Assembly (NCBI GenBank): GCA_051881455.1
Contig: JBJEPX010000043.1
Span: 1 to 49,366, forward strand
Source of the DNA: Fimenecus sp051881455
GTDB taxonomy: Bacteria; Bacillota; Clostridia; Oscillospirales; Acutalibacteraceae
DNA: 49,366 bases
Direction: 5' to 3'
The notes under the pieces were generated by a model that searched no databases, was not told the origin of the DNA, and was given only the letters and a program-made list of their open reading frames with translations. Every line of letters begins with the position of its first letter. The stretch's first letter is position 1. Both the position numbers and the translations under genes were made by a program. Positions 25,455 through 33,956 of this stretch are shown piece after piece.

Positions 25455-25871
25455 ATGAGAAAAATGTTAAACAAAAAAGGCTTCTCTCTTGTTGAACTTA
25501 TGATCGTTGTTGTTATCATGGGTATCCTTATTGCAGTTGCTATTCCGCTGTACGGCGCAATCACAAAGAATGCAAACAATAAGACTTGTGCAACAAACAT
25601 TTCAACAATTAAGAACGCAGCTGCTAACTATTTCGCATCATATGATCAGCAGAAGATCGATCTTAACGGTCTTAAATCAATGATGGATGACGGCACAATC
25701 CCCACTTGTCCTCTTGGCGGCCAGTATGGTATCGGCGTTACAGCTAAGGGCAACGCAGTTGTTTATTGCAACAACACTCGTGACGGTCACGCTCCCGAAG
25801 GCAACAATACATCAGCAGAACTTGCAGCAGCAACTTCTCTTCAGGCAGCTGGCACAGCAGTTACAGACTAA
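25455..25871 (+). CDS. pilA: Type IV prepilin, probable major pilin PilA
   Basis: 138 residues. Leader MRKMLNKKG, then FSLVELMIVVVIMGILIAVAIPLY, followed by a small Ala/Asn-rich globular domain with Cys at TCATN, TCPLGG and YCNNT. The ribosome site GAAGGAG is strong, codon use is biased to frequent codons (many AAC, GCA, CTT), and a strong terminator follows, all signs of high expression. It is the last and shortest of five prepilins, so I take it as the main fibre subunit. The N-terminal 35 residues match the previous pilin except for a few positions; the globular domains differ. Confidence 0.92.
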   Translation: MRKMLNKKGFSLVELMIVVVIMGILIAVAIPLYGAITKNANNKTCATNISTIKNAAANYFASYDQQKIDLNGLKSMMDDGTIPTCPLGGQYGIGVTAKGNAVVYCNNTRDGHAPEGNNTSAELAAATSLQAAGTAVTD

Positions 25872-25889
25872 TTTATTTTCAACTTAAAG

Positions 25890-25915
25890 GCGAGGGTAAC
25901 CCCCTCGCTTTTTTT
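25890..25915 (+). terminator. Rho-independent terminator after pilA
   Basis: GCGAGGG pairs with CCCTCGC around a short loop, followed by seven T. It ends the pilus cluster. Confidence 0.9.
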
Positions 25916-26000
25916 GTTACCGTAAATATAGTTGCCCTTGCTGTTCTTTTATGGTAAAATATTGGTGAAGTTTTTACAAGCATTGGAAGAGGAGAATGTT

Positions 26001-28814
26001 ATGAAAAGCAAAAAACAAATTCCGTATGTTCTTTTCGGACCGATTATAACGCTAATAATTATGCTGATATTGTATGCAGTAAACGGTGTATTTCCTTTTG
26101 GTACGGCATCAACTGCTTTTGCCGACGGATTTTCACAATATACCGCATTTTTGGCAGAGCTTTCTGACAAGATTCACAACGGAGGCTCGTTATTATTTAC
26201 ATGGCATACGGGCGGCGGACAAAACTTTTGGACGCTTATCGGTTATTATCTTACAAGTCCCTTGAATGTTATAGCACTTCTCTTTCCTGCTGAGAGAATG
26301 GCAGATGCTTTTTCTCTTATAACGCTTATCAAACCTTCGTTTATTGCATTAACGTTCAGCGTTTTTCTTAAATATTCGTATAAAAAGAATGATTTATCTT
26401 TGCCGATTTTTTCTGTCCTGTGGGCAATGTCAGGATTTATTTTCGGTGCTCTTAATATAACCTCGTGGCTTGATTCCATAGTATATTTTCCTCTTGTAAT
26501 TTTAGGCCTTCAAAGAATGCTGGATGGGAAAAGCGCTTGGTTTTATTCGCTTTTCCTCGGTTTAACTATTATTTCTAACTTTTATATCGGATGGATGACC
26601 TGCATTTTCTGTGTTATTTACTTTATTTATTTGTTTATATCCGATGAGGAGGTAGCTTATGAGGGCATAACAGGTGAAGCCGACAGAAATGACTCTGCAT
26701 CTGACGACGAAGCCACCGTTGATGTTTTTGGATTATTGAAGAATTCCTACTTACTGAACAGTCTTTTCAAATTTTTCGCTTCATCATTGATAGCGGGCGC
26801 CCTCTCTGCAATAATCAGCTTACCGATGGTTCACGCTCTGCAAAACACGGGTAAGGGAACCGTAACCAATGAAGCATTTAATATCAATGCAAACGGAGCC
26901 CTTGGAATTCTTGCGTCTCATATATTTCCGTTTAAAAATACATATAACAGTTTAAGTTCATTAGACTGTATTTTTTGTTTTGCAGGAATTGCCACCGTAA
27001 TTCTTGCGGTTGCATATTTCTTTACGAAAGGTATTTCTGTCCGCAAAAAAATCAGCAACTTTTTCTTAATTCTCAGCATATGGATACCGATAGTTTTTCA
27101 TGGAATATATTTTATTTGGCACGGATTTGGTAATCCTGCGGGAATGATGTACCGATTCGCGTTTATTTATAGTTTTGTTCTTCTGAAAATAGCATATGAG
27201 GCATTTTGCGAATTGAAGAATATTCCTGTTTACGGTATTATAGCGGGCACCGCATTTGCGGTGATATGTACCGTATCAATTAAGGTGAGCAGGTTTTTCG
27301 ATGTGGTTTTCTATTCATCAAATCTGATAATTATGGTTTCAGTATTCATTGCAGTATTTACTGCAATTCTAATTGTTATGAATAGAAACTTGAAATTGAA
27401 AACAGTATTGACATATGTATTGCTCATTTGTGTTGTCACCGAAGCTGTTGTTCTCAATTTCAACGGAGTTAACACTCTTAATGTTGGAGAAAACCTAAAA
27501 GAGAAAGAATATGTTGACGAGCTTACCGCAGATATGTCGAAGAGTGACAGAATTCATTTTGCAAGTAAATCACAGCAATACAAAGATATGATTATGTACG
27601 GTGCTCTTTTTGGATACAACAGCCTTGAAAACTACTCCTCATTAGCTGATTTTTCATTTACTCTGACTGCTACGGATTTGGGAACCTACGGAAACAGACT
27701 TAATTATCAAAACGGTGCACAAGAACAAACTCCCGTATTCAATATGATTTTCCCAACTAATTACTATATCGACGGTACCGGCAGAATTGAAGAGTCTGTT
27801 TACAGAACAGAGATTGCTGAAAAAGACGGATATAAGCTTTTCAAGAATAACTATACAATGCCGTTTATGTATACCGTCAGTAAGAGAGTTGCAGAGTGGG
27901 AGCCTTTTGGTTTCTTCGTTCTTATGGACAACTTGAATGATGTTACAAAAACTATTACCGACACAAGCGAAAATGTTGCTTATTACAATAATCCCACGAA
28001 TTTCAAATTTGAAAACTGTACTCATGTTTCAGCAACCGAGCGCGCTGAGGCGAACGGTAACGATATGCCCGATGAATATTATGAATTCATTGAAAAACGA
28101 ATGACGGGTTATTCATATAAGGTTGATGATATGACAAAATCAGCCTATATCACTTTTGATTCCGTTGCAGAAGCAGACGGTATGATGTATCTGTATGTTG
28201 ATACATTTGAGCTTACCGATATGACTGTAACTTTAAACGGTAAAACAACTTCATACTATCTTTTCGGTCATGAGGATGACTGTAATTTTGAGTTGGGTCA
28301 AGTAAAAAAAGGTGATGTTGCAACGATTACTATCGGCGGGCACAGAAATAATGACTTCGGCAATGATAATGTTTACGCCAACAAATACAATTCATTTACC
28401 ACGCTGTCATACACTATTGATATGGATAAATTTGAGTCGGCATATAACAAGCTTGACGCCATGAGCGATACCCAGATGCTTGAATTTGAGGATACATATG
28501 TCAAGGCAAAGGTTACAAGCTACGAGGACGGTATGCTTTATATTCCCACCGCCTATGACGAGGGTTGGACAATCACCATTGACGGTCAGGAAGTGCCGTT
28601 GTATGAGCACGAAAGCCATGTTTTAATGACCGAAATTTCAAAGGGTGAGCATATTGTTGAGATGAAATATATGCCTTTGGGATTTGTTTCCGGTGCGATT
28701 ATTACCGGCGTCAGCGTTCTCATTCTTATTGCGTGGGCGGTAATTTCAGCAAAACGCTTTAAAAAAGAGCAGGAAAGTGATATAATCGTTTCAAATGATG
28801 TGAATGAGGAATAA
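26001..28814 (+). CDS. YfhO family membrane protein (GT-C-like glycosyltransferase)
   Basis: 937 residues: about 12-14 membrane helices in the first 490 residues, a large exterior domain (about 500-890), and a last helix (VSGAIITGVSVLILIAWAVI) near the C-terminus. The first exterior loop holds FADGFSQYTAFLAEL and WHTGGGQNFW, as in YfhO proteins, which transfer sugars from lipid carriers to wall polymers in Bacillus and Listeria. ATG 26001 has GAGGAGA upstream; the frame is open upstream but without a ribosome site. It lies between pilA and pilD, three bases before pilD, so it is cotranscribed with the prepilin peptidase. Target (teichoic acid or pilin) is not shown by sequence. Confidence 0.8.
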   Translation: MKSKKQIPYVLFGPIITLIIMLILYAVNGVFPFGTASTAFADGFSQYTAFLAELSDKIHNGGSLLFTWHTGGGQNFWTLIGYYLTSPLNVIALLFPAERMADAFSLITLIKPSFIALTFSVFLKYSYKKNDLSLPIFSVLWAMSGFIFGALNITSWLDSIVYFPLVILGLQRMLDGKSAWFYSLFLGLTIISNFYIGWMTCIFCVIYFIYLFISDEEVAYEGITGEADRNDSASDDEATVDVFGLLKNSYLLNSLFKFFASSLIAGALSAIISLPMVHALQNTGKGTVTNEAFNINANGALGILASHIFPFKNTYNSLSSLDCIFCFAGIATVILAVAYFFTKGISVRKKISNFFLILSIWIPIVFHGIYFIWHGFGNPAGMMYRFAFIYSFVLLKIAYEAFCELKNIPVYGIIAGTAFAVICTVSIKVSRFFDVVFYSSNLIIMVSVFIAVFTAILIVMNRNLKLKTVLTYVLLICVVTEAVVLNFNGVNTLNVGENLKEKEYVDELTADMSKSDRIHFASKSQQYKDMIMYGALFGYNSLENYSSLADFSFTLTATDLGTYGNRLNYQNGAQEQTPVFNMIFPTNYYIDGTGRIEESVYRTEIAEKDGYKLFKNNYTMPFMYTVSKRVAEWEPFGFFVLMDNLNDVTKTITDTSENVAYYNNPTNFKFENCTHVSATERAEANGNDMPDEYYEFIEKRMTGYSYKVDDMTKSAYITFDSVAEADGMMYLYVDTFELTDMTVTLNGKTTSYYLFGHEDDCNFELGQVKKGDVATITIGGHRNNDFGNDNVYANKYNSFTTLSYTIDMDKFESAYNKLDAMSDTQMLEFEDTYVKAKVTSYEDGMLYIPTAYDEGWTITIDGQEVPLYEHESHVLMTEISKGEHIVEMKYMPLGFVSGAIITGVSVLILIAWAVISAKRFKKEQESDIIVSNDVNEE

Positions 28815-28817
28815 AAT

Positions 28818-29696
28818 ATGAACTATATTTTGGCTACAAAAATATTTTATGCGGTGATTGTGTTCCTTTTCGGAATAACTATCGGCAGTTTCCTTAATGT
28901 GCTGATTTACCGTATTCCCAAAAAAGAAAATATTGTCAGCGAAAACAGCCATTGTATGAGCTGCAATCACAGGCTGTATCCCATTGATTTGGTGCCCTTG
29001 TTCAGTTGGATTTTCCTCGGGGGAAAGTGCCGTTACTGCAAGGCGAAAATATCCCCTCAATATCCAATAGTTGAGGCAATCAACGGCATTATGTATGCGC
29101 TGATATTCTGGTTCATTTGCGGAGCCGAGCCGAAACTCTCTTTGCTTGGGTACTGCGCCGCATTTTCCGCTTTGCTCGTTACGGCTGTAATCGACTGGCG
29201 AACAATGGAAATCCCCGATTCAATGTGGATTACCGTGCTTGTGGGCGGCATCATTGTTTACATTGATGAACTTATCAGCGAGGGCTTCGATTGGCAGTGC
29301 CTTGTTGAACGCATAATCGGATTTTTTGCCGCAAGCGGTATTCTTTTCTTCCTTGCCGTTGTTACAAAAGGTGGTATGGGCGGCGGCGATATAAAGCTAA
29401 TGGCGGCTTGCGGATTTTTGCTGGGCTGGAAGGTCGTTTTGCTTTCCCTTGTTATGGGCGGCGTTTTAGGAACACTTTATCTTATTTTCTGTGCCGTTAA
29501 AAACAAGGGTAAGGTGCCGCGCAAGGTACCCTTTGCGCCACATCTTGCGGCGGCAGTTGTGATCTGTATGTTCGTAGGCACGAAAATCCTTGGTTGGTAT
29601 ATGGCTCTTTGCGGAATAAACGGAGGTCACAATCACGAGCATGCTCACGATACCGCTGCCATGATGCTTTCAAGTCTTACATATTTTATACAATAA
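28818..29696 (+). CDS. pilD: Prepilin peptidase / N-methyltransferase PilD
   Basis: 292 residues. N-terminal domain with the four-Cys zinc-type site CMSC..CRYC, then catalytic aspartates in AVIDWRTMEIPDS and in GMGGGDIKLMA, the GxGD aspartic protease signature of TFPP enzymes. Seven or eight membrane helices. It cuts after the Gly of the leader of all five prepilins here and methylates the new N-terminus. The C-terminus carries a His-rich tail (GGHNHEHAHD) that is unusual and may bind metal. GAGGAA precedes the ATG. Normal length otherwise. Confidence 0.95.
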   Translation: MNYILATKIFYAVIVFLFGITIGSFLNVLIYRIPKKENIVSENSHCMSCNHRLYPIDLVPLFSWIFLGGKCRYCKAKISPQYPIVEAINGIMYALIFWFICGAEPKLSLLGYCAAFSALLVTAVIDWRTMEIPDSMWITVLVGGIIVYIDELISEGFDWQCLVERIIGFFAASGILFFLAVVTKGGMGGGDIKLMAACGFLLGWKVVLLSLVMGGVLGTLYLIFCAVKNKGKVPRKVPFAPHLAAAVVICMFVGTKILGWYMALCGINGGHNHEHAHDTAAMMLSSLTYFIQ

Positions 29697-29702
29697 ATCA
29701 AT

Positions 29703-29726
29703 GGCGGGTGATCTCGCCTGTTTTGT
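29703..29726 (+). terminator. Weak terminator-like hairpin
   Basis: GGCGGG pairs with CTCGCC (one wobble) around TGAT, followed by TGTTTTG. Weak; partial read-through into the acyltransferase gene is likely. Confidence 0.5.
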
Positions 29727-29743
29727 AGGGTGGAAAAAGGGCT

Positions 29744-30790
29744 ATGATAACGGAAACGAAAAAACAGATTAAGCAGCGGAATTATTCCATAGATTTAATA
29801 AGAATAGTTGCCTTTTGCTTGGTAATAAGCGTTCATTTTTTCTTGAATACAGGATACTATTCTATCCCGTTTTGTGGAACGGGAATGTTTGCTGCCACTT
29901 TTGTCAGGAATTTTGCAATGTCATGCGTACCTTTATTTATTGTCATAACAGGGTATTTGATGCAAGAAAAAACATTGCAAAAAGGCTATTATTTCGGAAT
30001 TATCAAGACAATAATAACTTTTTTAATTGCGGAAATGGGCTGTATAATATATGACAATATTGTTTTGGAAAAATCGTTCTTATCGCAAATAAAGACAATA
30101 GGTGCGGCTCATTATTCGTGGTATATTGATATGTATATAGGGCTGTTTTTGATTATCCCCTTTTTAAACCTTGCTTATAACGGGCTTAATTCACAGAAGC
30201 AGAAATTTATTCTTGTTTTATCCTTTACTGCAATTACAATTATTATTCCCAGCTTATTTAGCATGTTCAAATGCACACAAGGCTGGTGGGCGGGTGTATA
30301 TCCCTTAGCTTATTACTATACAGGATGCTATTTAAAGGAATACGGATTTAAACTAAAAACATGGCAAGGTGTTTCTGCGATTTTTGCTTCAAATCTTTTG
30401 CTTTGTCTTGTGATGCTTATTGTTTTCAAAAAACAGAAAATAAATTTTTCCCCGATTTCGGGGCATAATTCTGTATTCGTATATATTACAACGGTTGCTT
30501 TGTTCGGTATTCTTTTGAAAACAGAAAGCAATATCGGAAAATCAAAAATAAAAAAATCAATCGTTACAAGTATTTCACGACTGACGCTGGGTGCATATTT
30601 GATTTCCTATGTCGTTGATAAGATTGTCTATGACATACTTAAGCAGCATACTTCTACCCATCTCCAGCAATATATGTGGTTTCCTGTTGTTGTAATTGTT
30701 ATAATTGCAGGTTCTCTGTTTTTATCATATTTCATTAACCTGCTTTGCGATGCGATTATGATAGGTATAAATAAATTAAGGAAAGCATAA
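29744..30790 (+). CDS. Acyltransferase family 3 membrane protein
   Basis: 348 residues with about 10 membrane helices. The N-terminus SIDLIRIVAFCLVISVHFF carries the family signature: Arg in helix 1 and a following His. A second block, FAMSCVPLFIVITGYLM, fits the same family. These proteins move acetyl or succinyl groups onto sugars of surface polymers from the cytoplasmic side. AAAAAGGG precedes the ATG. It is 47 bases after pilD, so it may act on the same glycan as the YfhO protein; this is inference from position. Confidence 0.85.
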   Translation: MITETKKQIKQRNYSIDLIRIVAFCLVISVHFFLNTGYYSIPFCGTGMFAATFVRNFAMSCVPLFIVITGYLMQEKTLQKGYYFGIIKTIITFLIAEMGCIIYDNIVLEKSFLSQIKTIGAAHYSWYIDMYIGLFLIIPFLNLAYNGLNSQKQKFILVLSFTAITIIIPSLFSMFKCTQGWWAGVYPLAYYYTGCYLKEYGFKLKTWQGVSAIFASNLLLCLVMLIVFKKQKINFSPISGHNSVFVYITTVALFGILLKTESNIGKSKIKKSIVTSISRLTLGAYLISYVVDKIVYDILKQHTSTHLQQYMWFPVVVIVIIAGSLFLSYFINLLCDAIMIGINKLRKA

Positions 30791-30792
30791 AA

Positions 30793-30830
30793 ATGACCTC
30801 TGTTCGGCTTGAACAGAGGTCATAGTTTTT
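30793..30830. terminator. Bidirectional terminator
   Basis: ATGACCTCTGTTC (30793-30805) pairs perfectly with GAACAGAGGTCAT (30811-30823); T-runs follow on both strands. It separates the acyltransferase from the convergent aldolase gene. Confidence 0.92.
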
Positions 30831-30839
30831 GTGCTTAAA

Positions 30840-32060
30840 TTATTTAGTTGCCTGTTTTGAATACTTAGCAAGATAGATAACTCTCATAAGTCTTGTTTCA
30901 ATGGGGCTTATGGGGCTGAATTTATTGAACATTTTTGCGCTAACATGGATTTTTGCGCCCTTGTTCATAATAAACTCAATTGCGCCGCCGTCAAACTCAC
31001 TGCCCGCAACACAGAGAGCACCGTTATTATCAAGAAGAACGGCGTTTCTGCCTTTAAGAGCCTTAACAACTTTCTTTGATGTTTTCAAAGTATTGTTGGG
31101 GTCATATTTTGCGTGCTTAACCGTTGCGCCGCAAATCTGTGCAAAGTCGTCAATAAGAGGACGCATTTTTTTGCCCATTTTTGAGCAGGTAACGGTATAA
31201 GGGTCCTTTGAGTGGCTGATGAAGTTAACATCTTTGCGTTTCTTATAAACTGCACGGTGAAGTTCGATTGATTCAATGCTTGCATCACCTGCGATAATGT
31301 CGCCTGTATCAATGTCAATTCTTGTAACAGCACCGTCACCGTCAACAAGAGAAATGTTGAACACACTGCCGTCACGCTCGCTTTTGCAAGCGGGGAATTC
31401 GGGAGCATCAAGAGGTTTCTTGATGAATTTTTCCGTTACATAATCATTGATTGCGGTAAGTCCCTCTGCAACGGCACCTGTAAGTGAAGTGTACTTATCA
31501 AGCACATACTTTTCGCAAACATCTTCAAGACGGGTTGCAACATTGAAGGCGTCGTCATAATCAGCGCCCATACAAACGGCGCCGTGGTGAGCCATAATAG
31601 CCGCCTTTGAGTCGGAACGGGTGATAGCGTCGATTACGCCCTTGCGAAGCTTGCCTGTTCCCGGAAGACCGTAAGAAGCAATCGGAACATTGTTGCCGAT
31701 AACCTGTGCGTTTTCTCCCTCAACATTGTTTATATCCATACCGAGAGCCGATACGATAGAAGCGTTAATCTGGTGTGTGTGAATAACGAAATTTACCTCG
31801 GGACGAAGCTTATAGCAAGCCGCGTGAATTCCCTTTTCGCTCGAAGGCTTAATCTCGCCCTCATACTCCAAATCCTCAATATTTACAAGGACGATTTCCT
31901 CGGGAGTGAGTGTTTCATAAGCTCTTCCGCTGGGAGTGATAACAAACTGCGTATCGCTGATACGGCAGGAAATGTTACCCCATGTGCGGGCGATAAGTCC
32001 TGACGCTACAAGCTCTTTACCGGCTTTGATTACAAGCTCTTTTGCCTGCATTATTTCCAT
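30840..32060 (-). CDS. Class II aldolase/adducin protein with a second, degenerate aldolase domain
   Basis: 406 residues, about twice the length of a fuculose-phosphate aldolase. The first half is a complete class II aldolase domain: ARTWGNISCR, GRAYETLTPEEIV, zinc ligands NFVIHTHQINAS and MAHHGAVCMG. The second half repeats the fold (ELHRAVYKKRKDVNFISHSK, PLIDDFAQICG, LLDNNGALCVAG), but the HTH is SHSK and the HHG is NNG, so zinc ligands are lost. The start ATG 32060 has GAGGTGA 5-6 bases upstream; an upstream extension lacks a ribosome site. It follows the aminotransferase gene by 74 bases on the same strand. Substrate unknown; a phosphorylated hydroxy-ketone aldolase or epimerase is likely. 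Confidence 0.75.
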   Translation of the reverse strand: MEIMQAKELVIKAGKELVASGLIARTWGNISCRISDTQFVITPSGRAYETLTPEEIVLVNIEDLEYEGEIKPSSEKGIHAACYKLRPEVNFVIHTHQINASIVSALGMDINNVEGENAQVIGNNVPIASYGLPGTGKLRKGVIDAITRSDSKAAIMAHHGAVCMGADYDDAFNVATRLEDVCEKYVLDKYTSLTGAVAEGLTAINDYVTEKFIKKPLDAPEFPACKSERDGSVFNISLVDGDGAVTRIDIDTGDIIAGDASIESIELHRAVYKKRKDVNFISHSKDPYTVTCSKMGKKMRPLIDDFAQICGATVKHAKYDPNNTLKTSKKVVKALKGRNAVLLDNNGALCVAGSEFDGGAIEFIMNKGAKIHVSAKMFNKFSPISPIETRLMRVIYLAKYSKQATK

Positions 32061-32134
32061 GGTTTTCACCTCATTTTTTAATTTGTGAAAAACAGGCGGA
32101 CAAGGGCTCTTGTCCGCCTGCAAATAAACGATAA

Positions 32135-33622
32135 TTATTCAGCAGGTTTAACTGCAACGTTCTCAAATACTTTATCGAAGCATTTAAGAGCCTGATCAAT
32201 CATCTTGGGAGTATAAGCAGCTGAAGTGTAAAGACGGCTGCCTGCAAGAGTAACAAGTCCTTCTGCCATGTAAGCAGCACCCATATACTGCATCTCTTTC
32301 TTTCTTTCACTTGTAGCTGAAAGAACACCCGGAATCTTCCAGGGTTTAGCCCAGTCGATTGAGTAGTGCATTGTACCAACTGTTTCAAGGTGGCAAACAG
32401 AGCCTTCATTCCAGCATACGAAGGGAAGACCGTGTTTAGCAACAAGCTCTTGAAGACCTGTTGTAAGTCTGTCGCCCATTTCGCCTGCCTTCTGGCATGC
32501 GTTTGTCTTGTCAATTTCTTCAAGAGTAAAGTAACCTGCGCAGCATGAAAGCGGGTTAGCAGTCATTGTACCGCCTGTAAATGCCTTCTTAATCTTCATA
32601 CCTGAATCATCAAGACCTGCGCCGAGATACTTCATGTACTGCTTCTTACCGCCTACGCCGCCTGCTCCGGGATAACCGCCGGCAATAACTTTACCAAAGA
32701 TTGTAAGGTCAGGAGATACGCCGAAGAAGCCCTGAGCACCTGCCATACCGATACGGAAACCTGTAACAACCTCATCGAATACGAGAAGTGCGCCGTATTT
32801 ACGGCAAAGTCTTTCAACGCCCTTGTTGAAGTCATAATCAAGAGGAGTAGTACCGCTTTCGGGGCCGATTGGCTCCATGAATACTGCTGCTGTGCCGCCT
32901 CTGAACTGATTGAGCCAGAGTTTTCTTTCAAGGTCTTCAAGGTCACCGGGGAAGAATTCCTGTGTGTGCTTGAAGAGATAAAGCGGAACACCGTTTGCCT
33001 GTGTGAATTTAGAACCGGGAACACGGATACCGTAACCGAGCTGATCTGACCAACCGTGGTAAGCACCGCCCATTTTAAGAATATTCTTCTTACCTGTTGC
33101 AAGGCGGGCAACACGAACTGCTGTCATACAAGCTTCAGTACCTGAACCCTGCATACGGAACATATCAACTGATTCAACACTGTCGGAAATCTTCTTTGCA
33201 AGTTTGTATTCAAACTCGTGGAAAAGGCCTGTTGAAGGACCGCAGGTGTTAAGAAGGTCGATAACCTGCTCGCGAACTACCTTGGGGTTAGAGCCGAGAA
33301 CTGTGGGGCCGCCTGCCTGAAGGAAGTCGAAATACTTATTGCCGTCAATATCATAAAGATATGCGCCCTCTGCCTTTGTGAAAACAAGGGGGAAAGGATA
33401 GTTAAATGCAAGGTTGTGCTGAACACCGCCGGGGATGATTGTCTTTGCTTCGGCAATCATTTCCTTTGATTTTGAACATTTCTTATCATAATATTCCTCT
33501 TCATAAGTCTTGAGCACGTCGGGCTTAATTGAGTAGATAGGTTTCTCAATAAGCTCGTCAAGCTGCTTGTTAATCTGAGCCGCATCATGATAATGTGCGA
33601 TTGCAAATCTTGTGTCTGCCAT
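32135..33622 (-). CDS. Class III aminotransferase, glutamate-1-semialdehyde aminomutase-like
   Basis: 495 residues with PLP fold type I class III features: IPGGVQHNLAFNYPFPLVF, GSGTEACMTAVRVAR (phosphate cup), GGAYHGWSDQ, VFDEVVTGFR and the Schiff-base lysine in FGKVIAGGYP. Resembles HemL but is about 65 residues longer at the N-terminus, and no heme genes are nearby, so it is probably not a heme enzyme. It is the first gene of a two-gene operon with the aldolase-like protein, which suggests a joint pathway on an amino-sugar or amino-alcohol. GGAGGG lies upstream of the ATG. Substrate not determined. Confidence 0.8.
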   Translation of the reverse strand: MADTRFAIAHYHDAAQINKQLDELIEKPIYSIKPDVLKTYEEEYYDKKCSKSKEMIAEAKTIIPGGVQHNLAFNYPFPLVFTKAEGAYLYDIDGNKYFDFLQAGGPTVLGSNPKVVREQVIDLLNTCGPSTGLFHEFEYKLAKKISDSVESVDMFRMQGSGTEACMTAVRVARLATGKKNILKMGGAYHGWSDQLGYGIRVPGSKFTQANGVPLYLFKHTQEFFPGDLEDLERKLWLNQFRGGTAAVFMEPIGPESGTTPLDYDFNKGVERLCRKYGALLVFDEVVTGFRIGMAGAQGFFGVSPDLTIFGKVIAGGYPGAGGVGGKKQYMKYLGAGLDDSGMKIKKAFTGGTMTANPLSCCAGYFTLEEIDKTNACQKAGEMGDRLTTGLQELVAKHGLPFVCWNEGSVCHLETVGTMHYSIDWAKPWKIPGVLSATSERKKEMQYMGAAYMAEGLVTLAGSRLYTSAAYTPKMIDQALKCFDKVFENVAVKPAE

Positions 33623-33653
33623 TATTTTACCCTCCGTTAATATTATTGGTATG

Positions 33654-33687
33654 GCAATTCGCCGATAGGTGAATTGCTGTTCACCTT
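33654..33687 (-). promoter_or_regulatory. Overlapping alternative hairpins in the aminotransferase leader
   Basis: GCAATTC (33654-33660) can pair with GAATTGC (33672-33678), while AGGTGAA (33668-33674) can pair with TTCACCT (33681-33687). The two pairings share bases and exclude each other in the 5' leader. Confidence 0.5.
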
Positions 33688-33689
33688 AA

Positions 33690-33717
33690 TTATACCACTT
33701 TTTTCATATGTGTCAAA
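33690..33717 (-). promoter_or_regulatory. Consensus promoter TTGACA-N16-TATAAT for the aminotransferase-aldolase operon
   Basis: Minus strand: -35 box at 33712-33717, -10 box at 33690-33695, both perfect. The leader to the start codon is about 60 bases. Confidence 0.8.
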
Positions 33718-33798
33718 CATTTTTTGAATAGGCAAAGCAATTTTTAGATAATTTTTAACTATTTATATAATTAAGCTTTGGAAATACGGTAAAATAAT

Positions 33799-33833
33799 AG
33801 GTATATTTAGATAATAATTATCTAAATATACCT
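33799..33833. repeat. 35-bp AT-rich perfect palindrome
   Basis: AGGTATATTTAGATAAT (33799-33815), one centre base, then its exact reverse complement (33817-33833). A further TTTAGATAAT word lies at about 33746-33755. The 33623-33956 gap otherwise holds only the promoter and leader described here. Confidence 0.8.
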
Positions 33834-33956
33834 TTATAAACACATTTTATTAAAGTTTTCGACAACTGATTTTGTAAATTTTATACAATCCAAAAGGCTG
33901 TTTTGTATTCAAAACATAGAAAAATCAGATTTTACGCGCTTTTAGTTAAAAATAAT

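Noticed and set aside
32135..33622. hemL for tetrapyrrole synthesis
   Set aside because: The protein is longer than HemL, and the partner gene is an aldolase-like protein; no other heme gene is in the window.
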